From NCBI GenBank assembly GCA_902806575.1, contig CADCXD010000018.1, positions 868,001-932,000 on the forward strand: a DNA stretch of 64,000 nucleotides. Reading direction: 5' to 3'. Within the stretch, counting starts at the first letter, position 1. Every line of letters starts with the position of its first letter. Shown here one piece after another: positions 1-11,388 of the stretch. The translations under genes were made by a program, and so were the position numbers. Below the pieces are notes generated by a model. The model had not been told where the DNA came from, made no database searches, and worked only from the letters and a program-made list of their open reading frames with translations. The stretch comes from Jackrogersella multiformis (taxonomy: Eukaryota > Ascomycota > Sordariomycetes > Xylariales > Hypoxylaceae).

Positions 1-479
1 GGCGACTGTAGAAGTATATCTAGGTACTCAGGTGAGTGCGATCTCATATAGGGGCATTCATCACGAGTAATGCTCACATATCGTACCTAGGTAACTACCC
101 AGGTGGTTCTTGATGTATCAAGTTCGATCTATGCAATTCCTTTGTTCCGTATTGCTATGCTATTCGCTAATGTTTTGAAAACGTTACACCATCCATCTCA
201 GTAACCCTCCCCTATAACGTATAAAGTAACGTATAAACCACAGGCGTGGTTGGTCTCAAACGTGCCACTTCTGGTCTCGTTGGTATCAACCTGCAAGTAA
301 CCCTGCTTGCAAAATATTACATGGTACTTAGACATTATACCCCTTTTTATCCCAGTTGCCATAGCCATTACCCAATGAATTCCGTACTAACCAACGTCTC
401 CCAGGGCTTTTGTGTCTCCCATACCTTTTGCATTAGTCGGCGTGCATTATGTATCTAAATATTTCCGTGTCAGAAGTTG
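1..479. other. noncoding stretch at left edge
   Basis: I see no gene here. The stretch lies downstream of the 3' end of the minus-strand regulator that begins next to it. It holds scattered copies of the genome-wide CCTAGG-type repeat (around 20-35 and 85-105). The short open frame at 246-458 has no recognisable motif. Confidence 0.5.
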
Positions 480-2854
480 TCACATGGGAGAAGATGAGCT
501 CGTCCAACTTGCCTGTGTCATTCCATGATTTTCGGCTGTCACAAATCTTTTAAGGATCAAAGCCCTCTGCCCTTCGTCCCTGGCATCACATCCTGCAGTG
601 AACATAGGAAATAAAAGACATGATTCCGCTGTCCCCCCTGGTCGAATGCGGCCGAAACATTCGATAATCTTCCGTACAGCCGTTTGGACAGACCTGTCCT
701 CGGATGGCTTCCCCATGATCCTACGGTAGAGATGGACAAGCCCGGCCCAGTGGAACGCCTCATTAGTTGCTTCCATTTCACGCCTATCCCACTTTTCAAT
801 ATCCCCCTTTTTATGTATGTGCTTGCAAGGTACCGGTGACTGGACCATGCTCTCGGTGACGGCCGCTTCAATCTTCGCAGCCTGTTCAAATACTTCCTCG
901 CTTGGTTCCCAGTCGTTTCGTACATTAAGATCATCTCCGATACGCTCAGAATCACATTTCCGGGCTAGGTCGGCAATCTTAGCGAGGAGGTAGATGCACC
1001 GCGTAGTGAAGCCCATTATACAATCTATCTCATCGTAACCGTCGTCAATGTCATCCAATTCGTAGTCGAATATCCAGGCTGACGAGGACCCCTTGGGACC
1101 TCCACTGAGACTTCCGATAACATCAAGATACGCAGCCCAGCTCCACAGAAAAGAACAGACCGGATCGTGACGAAAGTTAGACTGTAGCCCTCGAAGACCA
1201 CCTGGGCGCGCGGTTATAAGCTCCCTTGCAAGGCCCAGGTGCCTCTGCCACGAGATGTCGTATCCGAATACCTTTGGGGAAATTATCTCAAGCGAAGCCA
1301 ACATAATGGCCGTTGCAAGGTTCGCGTTCGAGAAGTTCCTGTTCGGGTCATTTAGAGCTTGGCGGAGAGCGGGAAATACGTCGTCCACCCAGTAAGCAAT
1401 CCGAAACGTTGGCTCCGGGTGATTCAAGACTCGTGCTCTATGTGAAGCTATACAGCTGATTTAAGCAACAAGGCTGGTAATAGCACGGTTGGTTTTCTTA
1501 CCTGAATATGCTAGCAAAAGTGCCAAGAGGTTATCATCTTTAACAGCCATTTGTGGGAGAATTGTCCGAAAGGGGTTGGCGTGTGGATCGTCGTAAGGAA
1601 CGAGAACTTATGAGATTTAGTAGGGGTTCGAGTGTATGCTAAAGGGGTGGACTTACCTCGGGCTGTATGATTCAAAAAATGATGCTAATTAAAAAATGTA
1701 AGTCAAATCCTCAGGTTTCAATTCAATGGTATAACTCACGAAATACTATTAAATATTAGATACGACCTGAAAATTCTTAGGGTGAAGCAACTCACGAGAA
1801 GGTTCATGGGATTATCTACAAGCCTAGTAAAATGTCAATACCCCCGGTTGAGTATATGTACCTTCCCCGATAAATCTCACTTACTTTGATGGAAGCGGTT
1901 CAAGGATCCGAGGGATGTATATCGATACCGGTTTTGAATAGTATCCACCCTCTTCGTCGTTAAATTCATTAGTCTCAACACCAAACCCAAATTCAGTCCA
2001 GAAATCGTCGCCCTGATCACCAAAAGGAGTATCCAAAAACTCGCGTTGTAGTCTCGGCGACGATCCACTAACGGCGATCATATCGTCATTCTTACCCAGA
2101 TCACGATCCGGAAAACCTCGGTCGATTCCATAATAGGTTGTTTCTGTCGAGGCACGCGCCCGAGTGTCTATAGGCGGAAGACCAGTAGTTACACGGCTAG
2201 CGTTCTCATCCTGTAAAGCCTGGGGACCAGGAGGTGCTGATAGAAGCGAGTTTACCGAAAGTCTCCGACTCACGTGGCGTTGGTCGTCATCGCTGTATGT
2301 AGATGATGTAGTAGGGGTCAGCGGAGACCCAGCCGACAGGCCAGACCCGACGGCGAACCTGAAAGATGCCACGCTCGAATCCAAAGTCGAGCTTGCCGCA
2401 GAATTGTGCCTATGTTCAATTAGTCGCGCTGATTGGGTGCCAGGCGACTGATGATCCGATGTCAGCTTCGCGCGCTTACTGCTAGGCAAGGAGGAAGAGT
2501 CCGTATCGTCGACACTTGTGGATGGCGAATTCCCTGAAGGAATTACAGGCTGGGGAAGTACTCTGCTGCGTTCGACCTTTGACTGAGTTGCTGGGCCAGT
2601 CAGGGGTTCGAGCCTCCGTGTTCCTGGAGCGTCAGACATAGGATACTGGTGGACAAGCTTGAACCCCCTAGCAGGTAGTGGCGGCGATAGGACTTCTCGG
2701 CCAAAGTCTATAATGCCGGGCTCGGGTCGCTTTCCCCTTCGACCTTCCCAGTTCAAACGGATGCTATAGTCACATGTCTCGCCTGTCCTCTGGCAACTTT
2801 AGCCAACAGCCGTCAGTAAGTAAGTTATGGTTCGATATCAAGATGATATATAGG

Positions 2855-2891
<37 letters not shown>

Positions 2892-3125
2892 CTTCATATT
2901 TGGAGCAGAATGGAGGTGTCGTACTTTAAACAATTTGGTCGTTCCTCGCCGCATTTGATTTTGCGGTTTTTACACGGCCTTAAGATTGACTTAGCAAAAC
3001 AGCACAGCACAGCACAACACGACAAACAGAAAGAAGGCGGACGGAGAAACATGTACAACATACCAACATCCATTTCGACTTCGCCGTTTCGGTTCAGGTG
3101 CGCCGGGTCTTTTCGGGCGTGGCAT
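480..3125 (-). CDS. Zn(II)2Cys6 transcription factor, Acr-2-like
   Basis: Likely DNA-binding transcriptional regulator acting in the nucleus. Eight exons are inferred: 3125-3064, 2978-2925, 2796-1885, 1823-1796, 1745-1740, 1684-1657, 1606-1502 and 1447-480, joining in frame to 720 residues. The Zn2Cys6 cluster is at residues 20-47 (Cys 20, 23, 30, 37, 40, 47; core CWPCKNRKIKC) and is only complete after both first introns are removed. A long Ser/Pro-rich linker follows. The fungal-specific regulatory domain then starts near residue 348 with PMNLLYFHHFLNHTARVL and continues through NPFRTILPQMA and LLLAYSASHRARVLNHPEP. That layout resembles the acriflavine-resistance regulator Acr-2 of Neurospora; the assignment is from memory of the family, so targets are unknown. 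The fifth exon is only 6 nt (Tyr-Phe). The C-terminus (residues after about 700) is Ser-rich and less typical, so a further 3' intron cannot be excluded. Confidence 0.85.
2853..2880. repeat. (TA)n microsatellite
   Basis: A run of about a dozen TA dinucleotides inside intron 2 (2924-2797) of the Zn2Cys6 gene. It lies between the codons for the fourth and fifth zinc-cluster cysteines and is likely length-polymorphic. Confidence 0.85.
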
Positions 3126-5087
3126 GATACGCCGGCGACTCCTACAGATAATGAGTGACCTAGGTGTAGGAGAATGTACGAGCACAATATCCCTCGTTCC
3201 AGCGGCGACTGTGGCGCATATTCGACATGCAGGACTCTCTCGGCTTGAGAGGCAGCTTATTTCTTTTCTTTCTTTATCTTTATCTTTTTCTCGGGAAGGA
3301 TTGTTACACGGCTCGCTGACCAATGCAGGAATAGAAGCGAAGCTGAAGGATGGGGAAGTAGGTATGGAATGTATGGGATGGGATGGGATGGGATGAGATG
3401 AGATGAGATGGTACAGTTACAGTCCCGAGGAGTCGGTTGCGAGAAGTATGTAGGTAGGTACTTTTGTGTGGTAGGAGGGCAACTTAACGAGATGGGATGG
3501 GATTGTGATTGATATATAGCTCTGCGCCTTAAGCCCTTCCTTGCACGCGTGAGGAGTTTATGTACAAGAACTTTTCCAAGGTTCTAAGATTCCAAGGTTG
3601 TTGGACCATCCATCTATCTTTGGTCTACGGTCTACCTCATTAGTTGGTCTATTTGGTCTAGTTGGTCTAGGTAGTTTAGTCTAGCAATGCGAGAAGATAA
3701 GACCAAAGGACTAGGACCAGGGGATGTGGTAAGCGTACATTCTGCAAGACCCTAGGAGATGACTAGAATTGGTCAAGCTCCTTTTCTGCATTGGAACCGA
3801 GGGATGGTTACGTGGGCTTCAAACTTGTAGTGGTGCTGGTGGTGCTGGTGGTGGTAGTAGTGATGGCCGATGACTGGGGACTATGAAAGAACCTTCATAC
3901 CACCCATATACCACCCCTACCTGGTAGGTAATGGATATCATTCATATACCTTAGCACTTACCTAGGTATATCCATATCCATATCCATATACGTAGGGGAA
4001 GTAACTACACAACTACATACATACCTAGGTACCTAGGTATCTAGGTAGGTAGTACCTAATACACCCGCGGGTACTACTTAGGTACCTAGGCACGTAACTA
4101 CTAGGTACAGTATCAGTTTTATTAGCTTGGCACTGTCAATATAGTACCTATGTACACACGTGCTACCCCGCTTTCCGCTCTTGAGACTTATGTACCTAGG
4201 TATCTACATGTAGGTATGAGATGATGGAGGTGTTTGACAGCCCTGGAGGTTTGTCAGTTTTGACTGGCCCCGAAGAAATTCGGAGCGCTAGGTAGTATGT
4301 AGTTATATCCGATCAACACCCGCAGACCCGTAGCTCCATTTTGTGCCGATACACTAGTATTACTACGCTAATAGTAATTCAATCAGCGTTGAGGAATTCA
4401 CAAACTACCTAGGTACCTAGGTACATACATAATCTTGATATCAGTACCTATAGGCTAGGTACATAGCTTGATGCTATAGGTACCTAGGTACTTCGTGCTA
4501 TACAGTATAGTACAGTATGATCACCTATCACCTATCACCTGCAAAATCGTAGGTAGGTACCTGAAGATAACCGTCACAGCCGTCAAAGTTTCGGAAGCGG
4601 GTGCGGCACCTGTACTAGGTATGTAGGTAGTTCCAATCAGCGGGGTTTGCACTTACACTATATCTGCTTACATACTTAGGTACGTACCCGTATACACTGG
4701 AAGGTCGCGACTCGTGATAATTAAAATGGGTCATCGGAAGTCTTAAAGACCGATAGTCTTAAAAAATTACCTAACCCAAGTTTTAGGTTGGAGCTTGCTA
4801 GGCTCTTCGTCGTTACCTAGGTAGAGCTCAAAAAATTTGGAGCTGCCTGCATACTACATAGTACATGCCTTCTTAGGTACCTCTTACATACCTACTTCAG
4901 CTTCGTCTACACTAGAACGCGATACTTCCTCAATTGATGATAAAACTTTCTCTATTACAAACTACTGTATTTCACCATATTCTTGTCGATTTTATCCCGA
5001 TGTTTTGATCACGTATATTGTTTTCCTACATCTACAAGCTCTATGTCATCGCGGCAACTTCACAGCAATACATAAGTGCCCTGCGCA
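3126..5087. repeat. intergenic island rich in TACCTAGGTA palindromes
   Basis: Divergent promoter region between the Zn2Cys6 gene (-) and the WD40-cyclophilin gene (+). It holds a GGGAT/GAGAT pentanucleotide run (about 3375-3410), GGTCTA repeats (about 3617-3682), GGTGCT trinucleotide repeats (about 3830-3860), and a very dense block of TACCTAGGTA/ACCTAGGTACC units at about 3900-4890. No gene is recognisable. Confidence 0.85.
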
Positions 5088-7006
5088 ATGGCTGAAGTAA
5101 ATAACAAGAGAAGTCACTCCGACTTCGCGGAAAACAATGGCGATGGTACAACCCTTGGGAATTCCATGTGGATAATTTAGTTAACTGACATATGGACATA
5201 GACAGCTCTTCAGACGAAGATGATATGGGACCTCAGTTGCCTTCTATGATAGCTGCACCCAAGAAGAAACGACGCATACTACCACACGAGAAGCTCTACG
5301 TCGAAGCGCTCCCAAAGTCGGCTCGCTATTCCAAATCACTAATGCACAAAGAGCAACTGTCTTTTTTGAATATCACGCGGTCCGATTTTCTTATCACAAC
5401 TTCTGTTGATGGTGTGGTGAAGTTCTGGAAGAAGGTTGCGCAAGGAATCGAATTCGTCAAGGAGTTCAAGGCTCACCAAGGGGATGTGAGGTCGGTCTCG
5501 GTTAGTCAGGACGGTCGAAGCTTTGCGACGGCTGGAGACGACAAGACTATCAAGATATTCGATGTCATCACCTTCGACCTCCTTGCCATGCTTTCCCTCG
5601 ACTATGTACCCGAATGTGTTTGTTGGATACATAAACTTGGCGCTTCACTGCCGCTCCTAGCTGTTTCGGACGACTCCAATCCCCTAATATATATCTACGA
5701 CGGCCGGGGAGAAACCCAGACACCTATACACACCATCAAAGGCTTACATAGGAGCCCCGTGTCAATAATGGCCTTCAATGACGCCTATGACTGCGTGGTC
5801 TCTGCCGACAACAACGGCATGCTCGAGTATTGGACCCCAAGCGCCAATTACGAGAAACCGGAAAATGTGTTCCAGTACAAAAGCTCTACCAATCTTTTCG
5901 ATTTCAAAAAGGCGAAGTCGACACCAGTCTCCTTAACCGTATCGCCTTCGGGTCACCAGTTTGTCACCTTCTCTCTACCTGACCGTAAGATCCGAATTTT
6001 TGAATTCGCATCGGCCAAGTTATACCGTACCTACGACGAGTCGCTGCAGGTCATTGAAGAGATGCAACGAGCAGGGACAGCCATGCAAAAGCTAGATGAT
6101 GTTGACTTCGGAAGAAGGCTCGCTGCGGAGCGCGAAATCGAATCCGGTTCACTTCGAAATAAGGTCAATGTCATCTTTGACGAATCAGGTCACTTCCTCT
6201 TATATGGCTCTATACTTGGTGTTAAAGTATTGAACACGTTTACCAACCAGGTCGTGAAGGTATATGGGAAAGATGAGCATATCCGACCGGTCAATCTAGC
6301 TCTATACCAGGGGCAGCCCCAGAAAAAGGGGGTCACAACCGTGGCAATGGCGGCTTCAAGCAATCCTCTTCTACAGGAATCGGAGGCCAGAGACCCGATA
6401 CTCGTCACAACAGCCGTGGGGAAGGTTCGGTTCTATATGTTTACGAACGACGAGGAGATATCAAGATCCGAAAGAGACGTCCAAAACGAAAAGCCTACCT
6501 TGTTGAACCCTAAAAAGGCCGTTGAGAAGAAAACGAGTGAGACTGGCACATCAGCTATCCTCCATACGACGTATGGAGACATCCACATCCGGCTTTTCCC
6601 GGATGCTGCGCCGAGGGCTGTCGAGAACTTTGTGACTCATTCCAAACGTGGTTACTACAACAACACCATCTTCCACAGAGTAATACGCAAGTTCATGATC
6701 CAGGGAGGCGATCCTTTAGGTGATGGGACGGGTGGTGAAAGTATATGGGGTAAGGAGTTCGAGGACGAGTTTAGTACTCTTAAACACGACAAGCCCTACA
6801 CCGTCAGCATGGCGAATGCCGGCCCGAACACGAACGGAAGCCAATTCTTCATCACTACTGAGAAGACTCCATGGCTCGATAATAAGCACACAATATTTGG
6901 GCGAGCGGTACAGGGATTAGATGTGGTTCACAAGATAGAGAATGTGCGGACTTATAAAGAGAAGCCGGAAGAGGATATTAAGATCCTTAATATTGATATA
7001 GCCTAG
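5088..7006 (+). CDS. cyp15: WD40-repeat peptidyl-prolyl cis-trans isomerase (PPWD1/Cyp15 type)
   Basis: Cyclophilin that isomerises peptidyl-proline bonds; PPWD1 homologues are spliceosome-associated nuclear proteins. Two exons, 5088-5145 and 5202-7006, give 620 residues. I chose the ATG at 5088 because removing the 56-nt intron (GTACAA donor, ACATAG acceptor) fuses the N-terminal MAEVNNKRSH segment in frame to the acidic stretch SSSDEDDMGPQLPS. An internal ATG at 5192 lies inside that intron. WD40-like repeats cover about residues 45-440 and the cyclophilin domain about 465-620. Visible catalytic and ligand motifs are FHRVI, FMIQGGD, NTNGSQFFIT and TPWLDNKH. The last one keeps the Trp needed for cyclosporin binding in human CypA. 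Length and architecture are typical. Confidence 0.95.
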
Positions 7007-7767
7007 GCATGTATTCACCGGAGGATCTCGGGTGATATCTAAAACCTTTGTCGATCATGGAGCTGGAAAACTTGAGTGTAAAATAAAGATTATAATCCAG
7101 CATTATTTGAGACAAGCCTTTGAATTCATATATCCTATGAATTTAGATGTGGTCGTATCCGAACCCTTACCTTCTGCTCATAGGTGTTAGACGTAGGTTT
7201 GGGTGGGATTTTTACTTTATTTTTAACCATCGCTATGGTCCGAGGCGTCGAAATGTTACCTAAGGTTGAGACGGATTTTAACGGTACCTACATGTAGGTA
7301 GTGCTTTATGTACCTATATTCCTAGGTACATAGGTAGGTGCGCGAACACGCACTTTTATGTAACTGGTTACTCGTAACCCTTGTGCGTCTAGTACATGGC
7401 GTCATTAGTAAATGCCGGACGTGCCGGATGGTACCTACCTTCTAGTGTAGGTACTTAGGTGCCTTTGTACAACTGTGGCTTGCGGTGACGGATGGATCCG
7501 CAGATCCGGGAACCAGGACGGCATCCACTCTCAAATCTTCGGGTACCTTAGGTACCTAGGTAGTGTAGGTATTTCTTGCCTCCTTTTTATTTAATTATGT
7601 ACCTGGGTAGGTATCAATTAACTACTATCAAAGCTACCTCTCAGCCTCTATGCTAGGTCTTTTTTTGAGCCAAATGTACTTTATATCGTTCACTTCATAT
7701 AAGTCGTAGGGAATTAGTCGTCGACTCTATTCGCATTTCGCTCGCTATCATTTACTTTGCTACCAAA
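7007..7767. repeat. intergenic, several TACCTAGGTA copies
   Basis: 3' flank of the cyclophilin gene and promoter of the FAR-17a gene. The repeat family is dense at about 7284-7345, 7430-7460 and 7540-7610. No open frame of note. Confidence 0.8.
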
Positions 7768-8556
7768 ATGGCTGTCCGACATCCGCTTCAGAGGCTCGCC
7801 TCTCCTTCAAGACAACTTTCTATACTCCTTCACTCAGCAGGAATAATATCCTTCACGGCTTCCTTCAAGTTTCTAACCACATGGGATACCCCGATATCAG
7901 CAGCCTTTGGTGGTCACTTCCAGTTTCTTACCATCATTGGCCTAAGTCTTGCGTTATGCACCTTTGTTGTTGGCTTTCTAGCTGATGTTACCCTCTCTCC
8001 ACGACTATTCAAGCTTAAGAATATACTCTCTACATGCTCAGCGCCATTAGAGGTATTAATTAGCACTCTATACTGGGGACTATGTGCCATGGATAAAAAC
8101 CTTGTCACTCCACCTGGGCTTCAACTCGACTTTCTCCCAGATTTCGGCTTTCATGCAGCACCGGCTCTTTTTTTAGCACTAGACCTTCTGCTTCTCAGTC
8201 CGCCATGGACTATACAGGGCTACTCGGCGTTAGCTCTAAGTGAAGTATTGGCGTTCCTATACTGGTTCTGGGTAGAGTATTGCTTCTCTCGTAACGGCTG
8301 GTAAGCAGCCTTATTTCTTCTTTTGTCTGGCTTTAGAAAGGGCTTTGTTGATCCCTAACATCTTCAAAGGTATCCTTATCCCATATTTGACAAATTAAGC
8401 ACGTGGCAGCGTGCTCTGCTTTTTACATTCTCTGCGTTGCTTATGACCGGAAGCACAACGTTGTTGAAGTGGACTTATGGAAGGATTAACGGTATCAAGG
8501 AATTGGAGAGAGAAGCAGTTTCCAATCCTGCAGGAATTCGAACCAAAAGTGAATAA
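7768..8556 (+). CDS. FAR-17a/AIG1-like membrane protein
   Basis: Two exons, 7768-8300 and 8370-8556 (donor GTAAGC, acceptor AAAG), give 239 residues. The split Trp codon restores continuous hydrophobic sequence followed by a charged C-terminal tail. About six hydrophobic segments make it a polytopic membrane protein. The region GGHFQFLT (Thr55) and the His in DFGFHAAP (His129) correspond to the Thr and His reported as catalytic in mammalian AIG1/ADTRP, which hydrolyse fatty-acid esters of hydroxy fatty acids. That activity is inferred from family membership only. The substrate in fungi is unknown, and the location is probably an endomembrane. Confidence 0.85.
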
Positions 8557-9351
8557 CAGATTTCTACCTGGGGTCTAAGTAGGTACCTATCTGGTAAGGA
8601 GAGCTCTCTTTGATTAGTACCTAGGTACCAACTACCTGTCGGCGTTAGGCTTATACATAGGTACCTAGGTAGTACGGGCTGTCGGGATAGACAAGATCAG
8701 ACAGTTGCACCGGATTGGCCAAGGTTTGAAAGGGATTCGAGATAATGAATAAGGGGTACTAGAGTAGCGTTTTCAAGATTTGACAAAGTCTCTTTGATTA
8801 TGTAGAATAAGTTTAGAACAAGGGATCATCTTGACATATCTATCACTTATGTAGACTCTTATTACATGGATTCTCTGTCTTTCAGAAGCCGTAGATGTCA
8901 ACGGAGCACGAGCAGCCTGTCTTGCATGTAGCTAACCACATGTACAAGGGTCTAGGTCTAGGTCTAGGTATGTATGAATGATTGAGGATTTACCTATGTT
9001 TATGTATTTAAGTTGTATTGTGGCACCCCGGGCCCCTGCCGAGTCATACCCCGCCATCGGAGCTGGTACCCATCGGAGGCTTTTTTGAATTAATTTAAAA
9101 GAAAAAACTAAATTTCATACTTCTTCTGGGGCACTATACTTTGACCCGCCCCCACTATGACTCTTGAGTGGGCTAATATTTTTCTAGAATTCTTAAGGTA
9201 AATCCGTCCTTTTTTTCGCGACAGAAGACAAACGATCGCATTGTCTCCACCTAGGTAGTTTACCAACTTCCCGTGAGCTATCAAGTTGCTTTGAATTGGC
9301 CATCTCATTACCCGGCCAGGAGACTAGAACCGCTTAGATACGTCGCCCATC
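8557..9351. repeat. intergenic with TACCTAGGTA copies
   Basis: Repeat copies at about 8578-8680 and 8950-8975. The proximal promoter of the aro3 gene follows, with T-rich stretches near 9080-9110 and 9200-9220 and a TGACTC half-site near 9155. No gene is seen. Confidence 0.75.
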
Positions 9352-10668
9352 ATGTCTGTAAGTCACCTAGTCCCCTTAAACTCCACATCCTTCAAGGTGG
9401 GCTTACGCAACTGACTCACCACTTTCAAAGAGCTTCTACATCGAGAACAAGAGTGTGGGCAGCAAGCTCGACAGCGAGGATTGGAGAAGTAGGCATCCAT
9501 CCTCAGAATAAGGGAAATGGTCATGGGGCTAATTGGTCTTCTAGTTCGCGGTTACAATCCTCTGACACCTCCCGACCTCCTCCAACATGAGATTCCTCAA
9601 ACTGCCAGATCAAAAAGAACAGTACTCTTAAGCCGCGACGAGGTAGTAGCTGTGGTCAATGGTACCGACGAGAAGCAAAGATTACTAGTTATCATCGGAC
9701 CATGTTCCATCCACGATCCCCAGTCTGCCCTCGAATACTGCGAACTGTTGTTGTCGGAGAAAGAAAAGTACCTGGATGAGTTGCTGATTGTCATGCGGGC
9801 TTACCTTGAGAAGCCGCGAACAACAGTAGGCTGGAAAGGTCTGATTAATGACCCGGATATTGACAATAGTTTCAACATCAATAAGGGTTTGCGCATGTCG
9901 AGACAGCTCTTTGTCGATCTTACTGACAAAGGGATGCCGATCGCTAGCGAGATGCTGGATACCATCTCGCCGCAGTTCCTAGCAGATGTCCTTTCAGCCG
10001 GTGCGGTAGGCGCCAGGACAACCGAGAGCCAGCTGCATAGGGAGTTGGCGAGTGGTCTTTCGTTCCCGGTAGGGTTCAAGAATGGTACCGACGGTACGTT
10101 AAGCGTCGCAATTGACGCAATCGGCGCCGTTAAACACCCTCATCACTTCCTCTCCGTCACTAAGCCTGGAGTTGTGGCCATCGTTGGCACTGTCGGTAAC
10201 GAGGACTGCTATGTGATCCTCCGCGGCGGAAGTCGCGGTACCAACTTCGACGCAAAGAGCATCACGGAGGCCAAGGCAGCCCTAGCGAAGTCGGGTTTGC
10301 GACAGCGACTCATGGTAGATTGCAGTCACGGGAACTCGTTGAAGAACCACAAGAATCAACCTCTAGTCGCTGCTGATTTAGCGGAGCAGATCTCCAAGGG
10401 GGAGACCGGCATTATGGGCGTCATGATCGAGAGCAACATCAACGAAGGTAAGCATTTTGTGGGACTCGAAAAACGTAGCCCGGATCACTGACTATCTGCT
10501 CTTATAGGTAGCCAGAAAGTACCAAAAGAAGGGAAGGCCGGTTTGCAGTACGGCGTCAGCATCACAGATGCTTGCATTGGATGGCAAGACACAGTCTCGG
10601 TTCTTGCTGGCCTCGCCAATGCTGTGAAGGAGCGAAGAAGATTGACCAGTATAAACGGTTCCCAGTAA
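9352..10668 (+). CDS. aro3: 3-deoxy-D-arabino-heptulosonate-7-phosphate synthase (Aro3-like)
   Basis: Catalyses the first committed step of the shikimate pathway, phosphoenolpyruvate plus erythrose 4-phosphate, in the cytosol. Four exons: 9352-9357, 9431-9488, 9545-10447 and 10508-10668, giving 375 residues, the usual length. Exon 1 codes only Met-Ser. Exon 2 supplies SFYIENKSVGSKLDSEDWR, and the next junction makes RIRGYNPLTPPDLLQHEIP. Class I DAHP synthase motifs are VIIGPCSIHDP, MRAYLEKPRTTVGWKGL, GARTTESQLHRELASGLS, VDCSHGNS and GVMIESNINEG. The DWRIRGYNPLTPPDLLQHE and TKPGVVAIVGT segments match yeast Aro3 (phenylalanine-inhibited) better than Aro4 (tyrosine-inhibited). A TGACTCA heptamer in intron 1 may be a Gcn4/CPC1 site. 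Confidence 0.95.
9412..9418 (+). promoter_or_regulatory. TGACTCA, candidate Gcn4/CPC1 site
   Basis: Perfect AP-1-type heptamer inside intron 1 of aro3, 60 bp after the start codon. Amino-acid starvation control of DAHP synthase genes by Gcn4/CPC1 is known in fungi. The same bases overlap a CTGAC branch-site-like sequence before the 9430 acceptor, so the match may only reflect splicing. Confidence 0.35.
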
Positions 10669-11388
10669 ACCAAGGACTCTCGCCGGGTCATCTGGGGTTG
10701 CTCTCGTATAGGGGAAGAAGAAGAAGAAGAAAAAAAGGGAATTCTCACAATTTGTAACAAAAGGAGATTTGAAATTCAAAGATATCCAGATGTTGTGCGC
10801 GAGGAAAGGAAAGGAAAGGAAGGGAAAATAAAAAAAGGATTGGATTTCTCTGTTTATAATATATATTTCCCATAAATCAAGACGAGATAGATTTTTGTCG
10901 GCATTATAAAAATCACCATACGAAAAGGGTGTTCCGTCTTTTTAGAGATGAGGTCCCTTCTGTCCATACCTCCATAGTGTAAATAGGTTGAACAGTTGGT
11001 CAATCCCCCACATGCAATTAATCAATACCCAATACCTAGGTACCTACATATGTATCTAGTGAAGTCATGCAAAGGTAGGTACGATTTAAAGGTTAGAGGT
11101 ACCTACCTAGGTACCTAAGGTACTAGCAGGGCTGATCACGTGCATGGTGGGTTTCATTCAATAAAGCTAACCTCGGCCAATAGGATGGACCTATTTCCAA
11201 TTGCTTCAAGCCGCCTGAGCACTTTTTCATTCAATACCTTGGAACTTTGGAACTTTGGAACCTTGGAACCTTCTGATGTTTAAACTGGTTCGATCTCTTG
11301 CGACCCCAACGACAAACCTCACCAAGCCTCAATTGACTTGTCAACCTACCCGTGGCACCTCCTACGAACGGGTAGAAGCTCGCCCTCC
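10669..11388. other. intergenic between aro3 and cyt1
   Basis: Starts with purine-rich GAAGAA/GGAAA runs (about 10720-10835) at the aro3 3' end. TACCTAGGTA copies lie at about 11030-11130. An array of TTGGAAC/CCTTGG units (11237-11273) sits about 120 bp before the cytochrome c1 start. No gene is seen. Confidence 0.75.
11237..11273. repeat. CCTTGGAAC short repeat array
   Basis: Four to five tandem, partly palindromic units of the CCTTGGAAC/TTTGGAAC kind in the presumed cyt1 promoter. The same CCAAGGTTC words recur near 3576-3600, 28500, 30230-30314 and 63747. Confidence 0.7.

Noticed and set aside
9517..9544. ATG at 9517 as the start of DAHP synthase
   Set aside because: It lies inside an intron; splicing from 9488 to 9545 restores the conserved DWRIRGYNPL junction and a full N-terminus.
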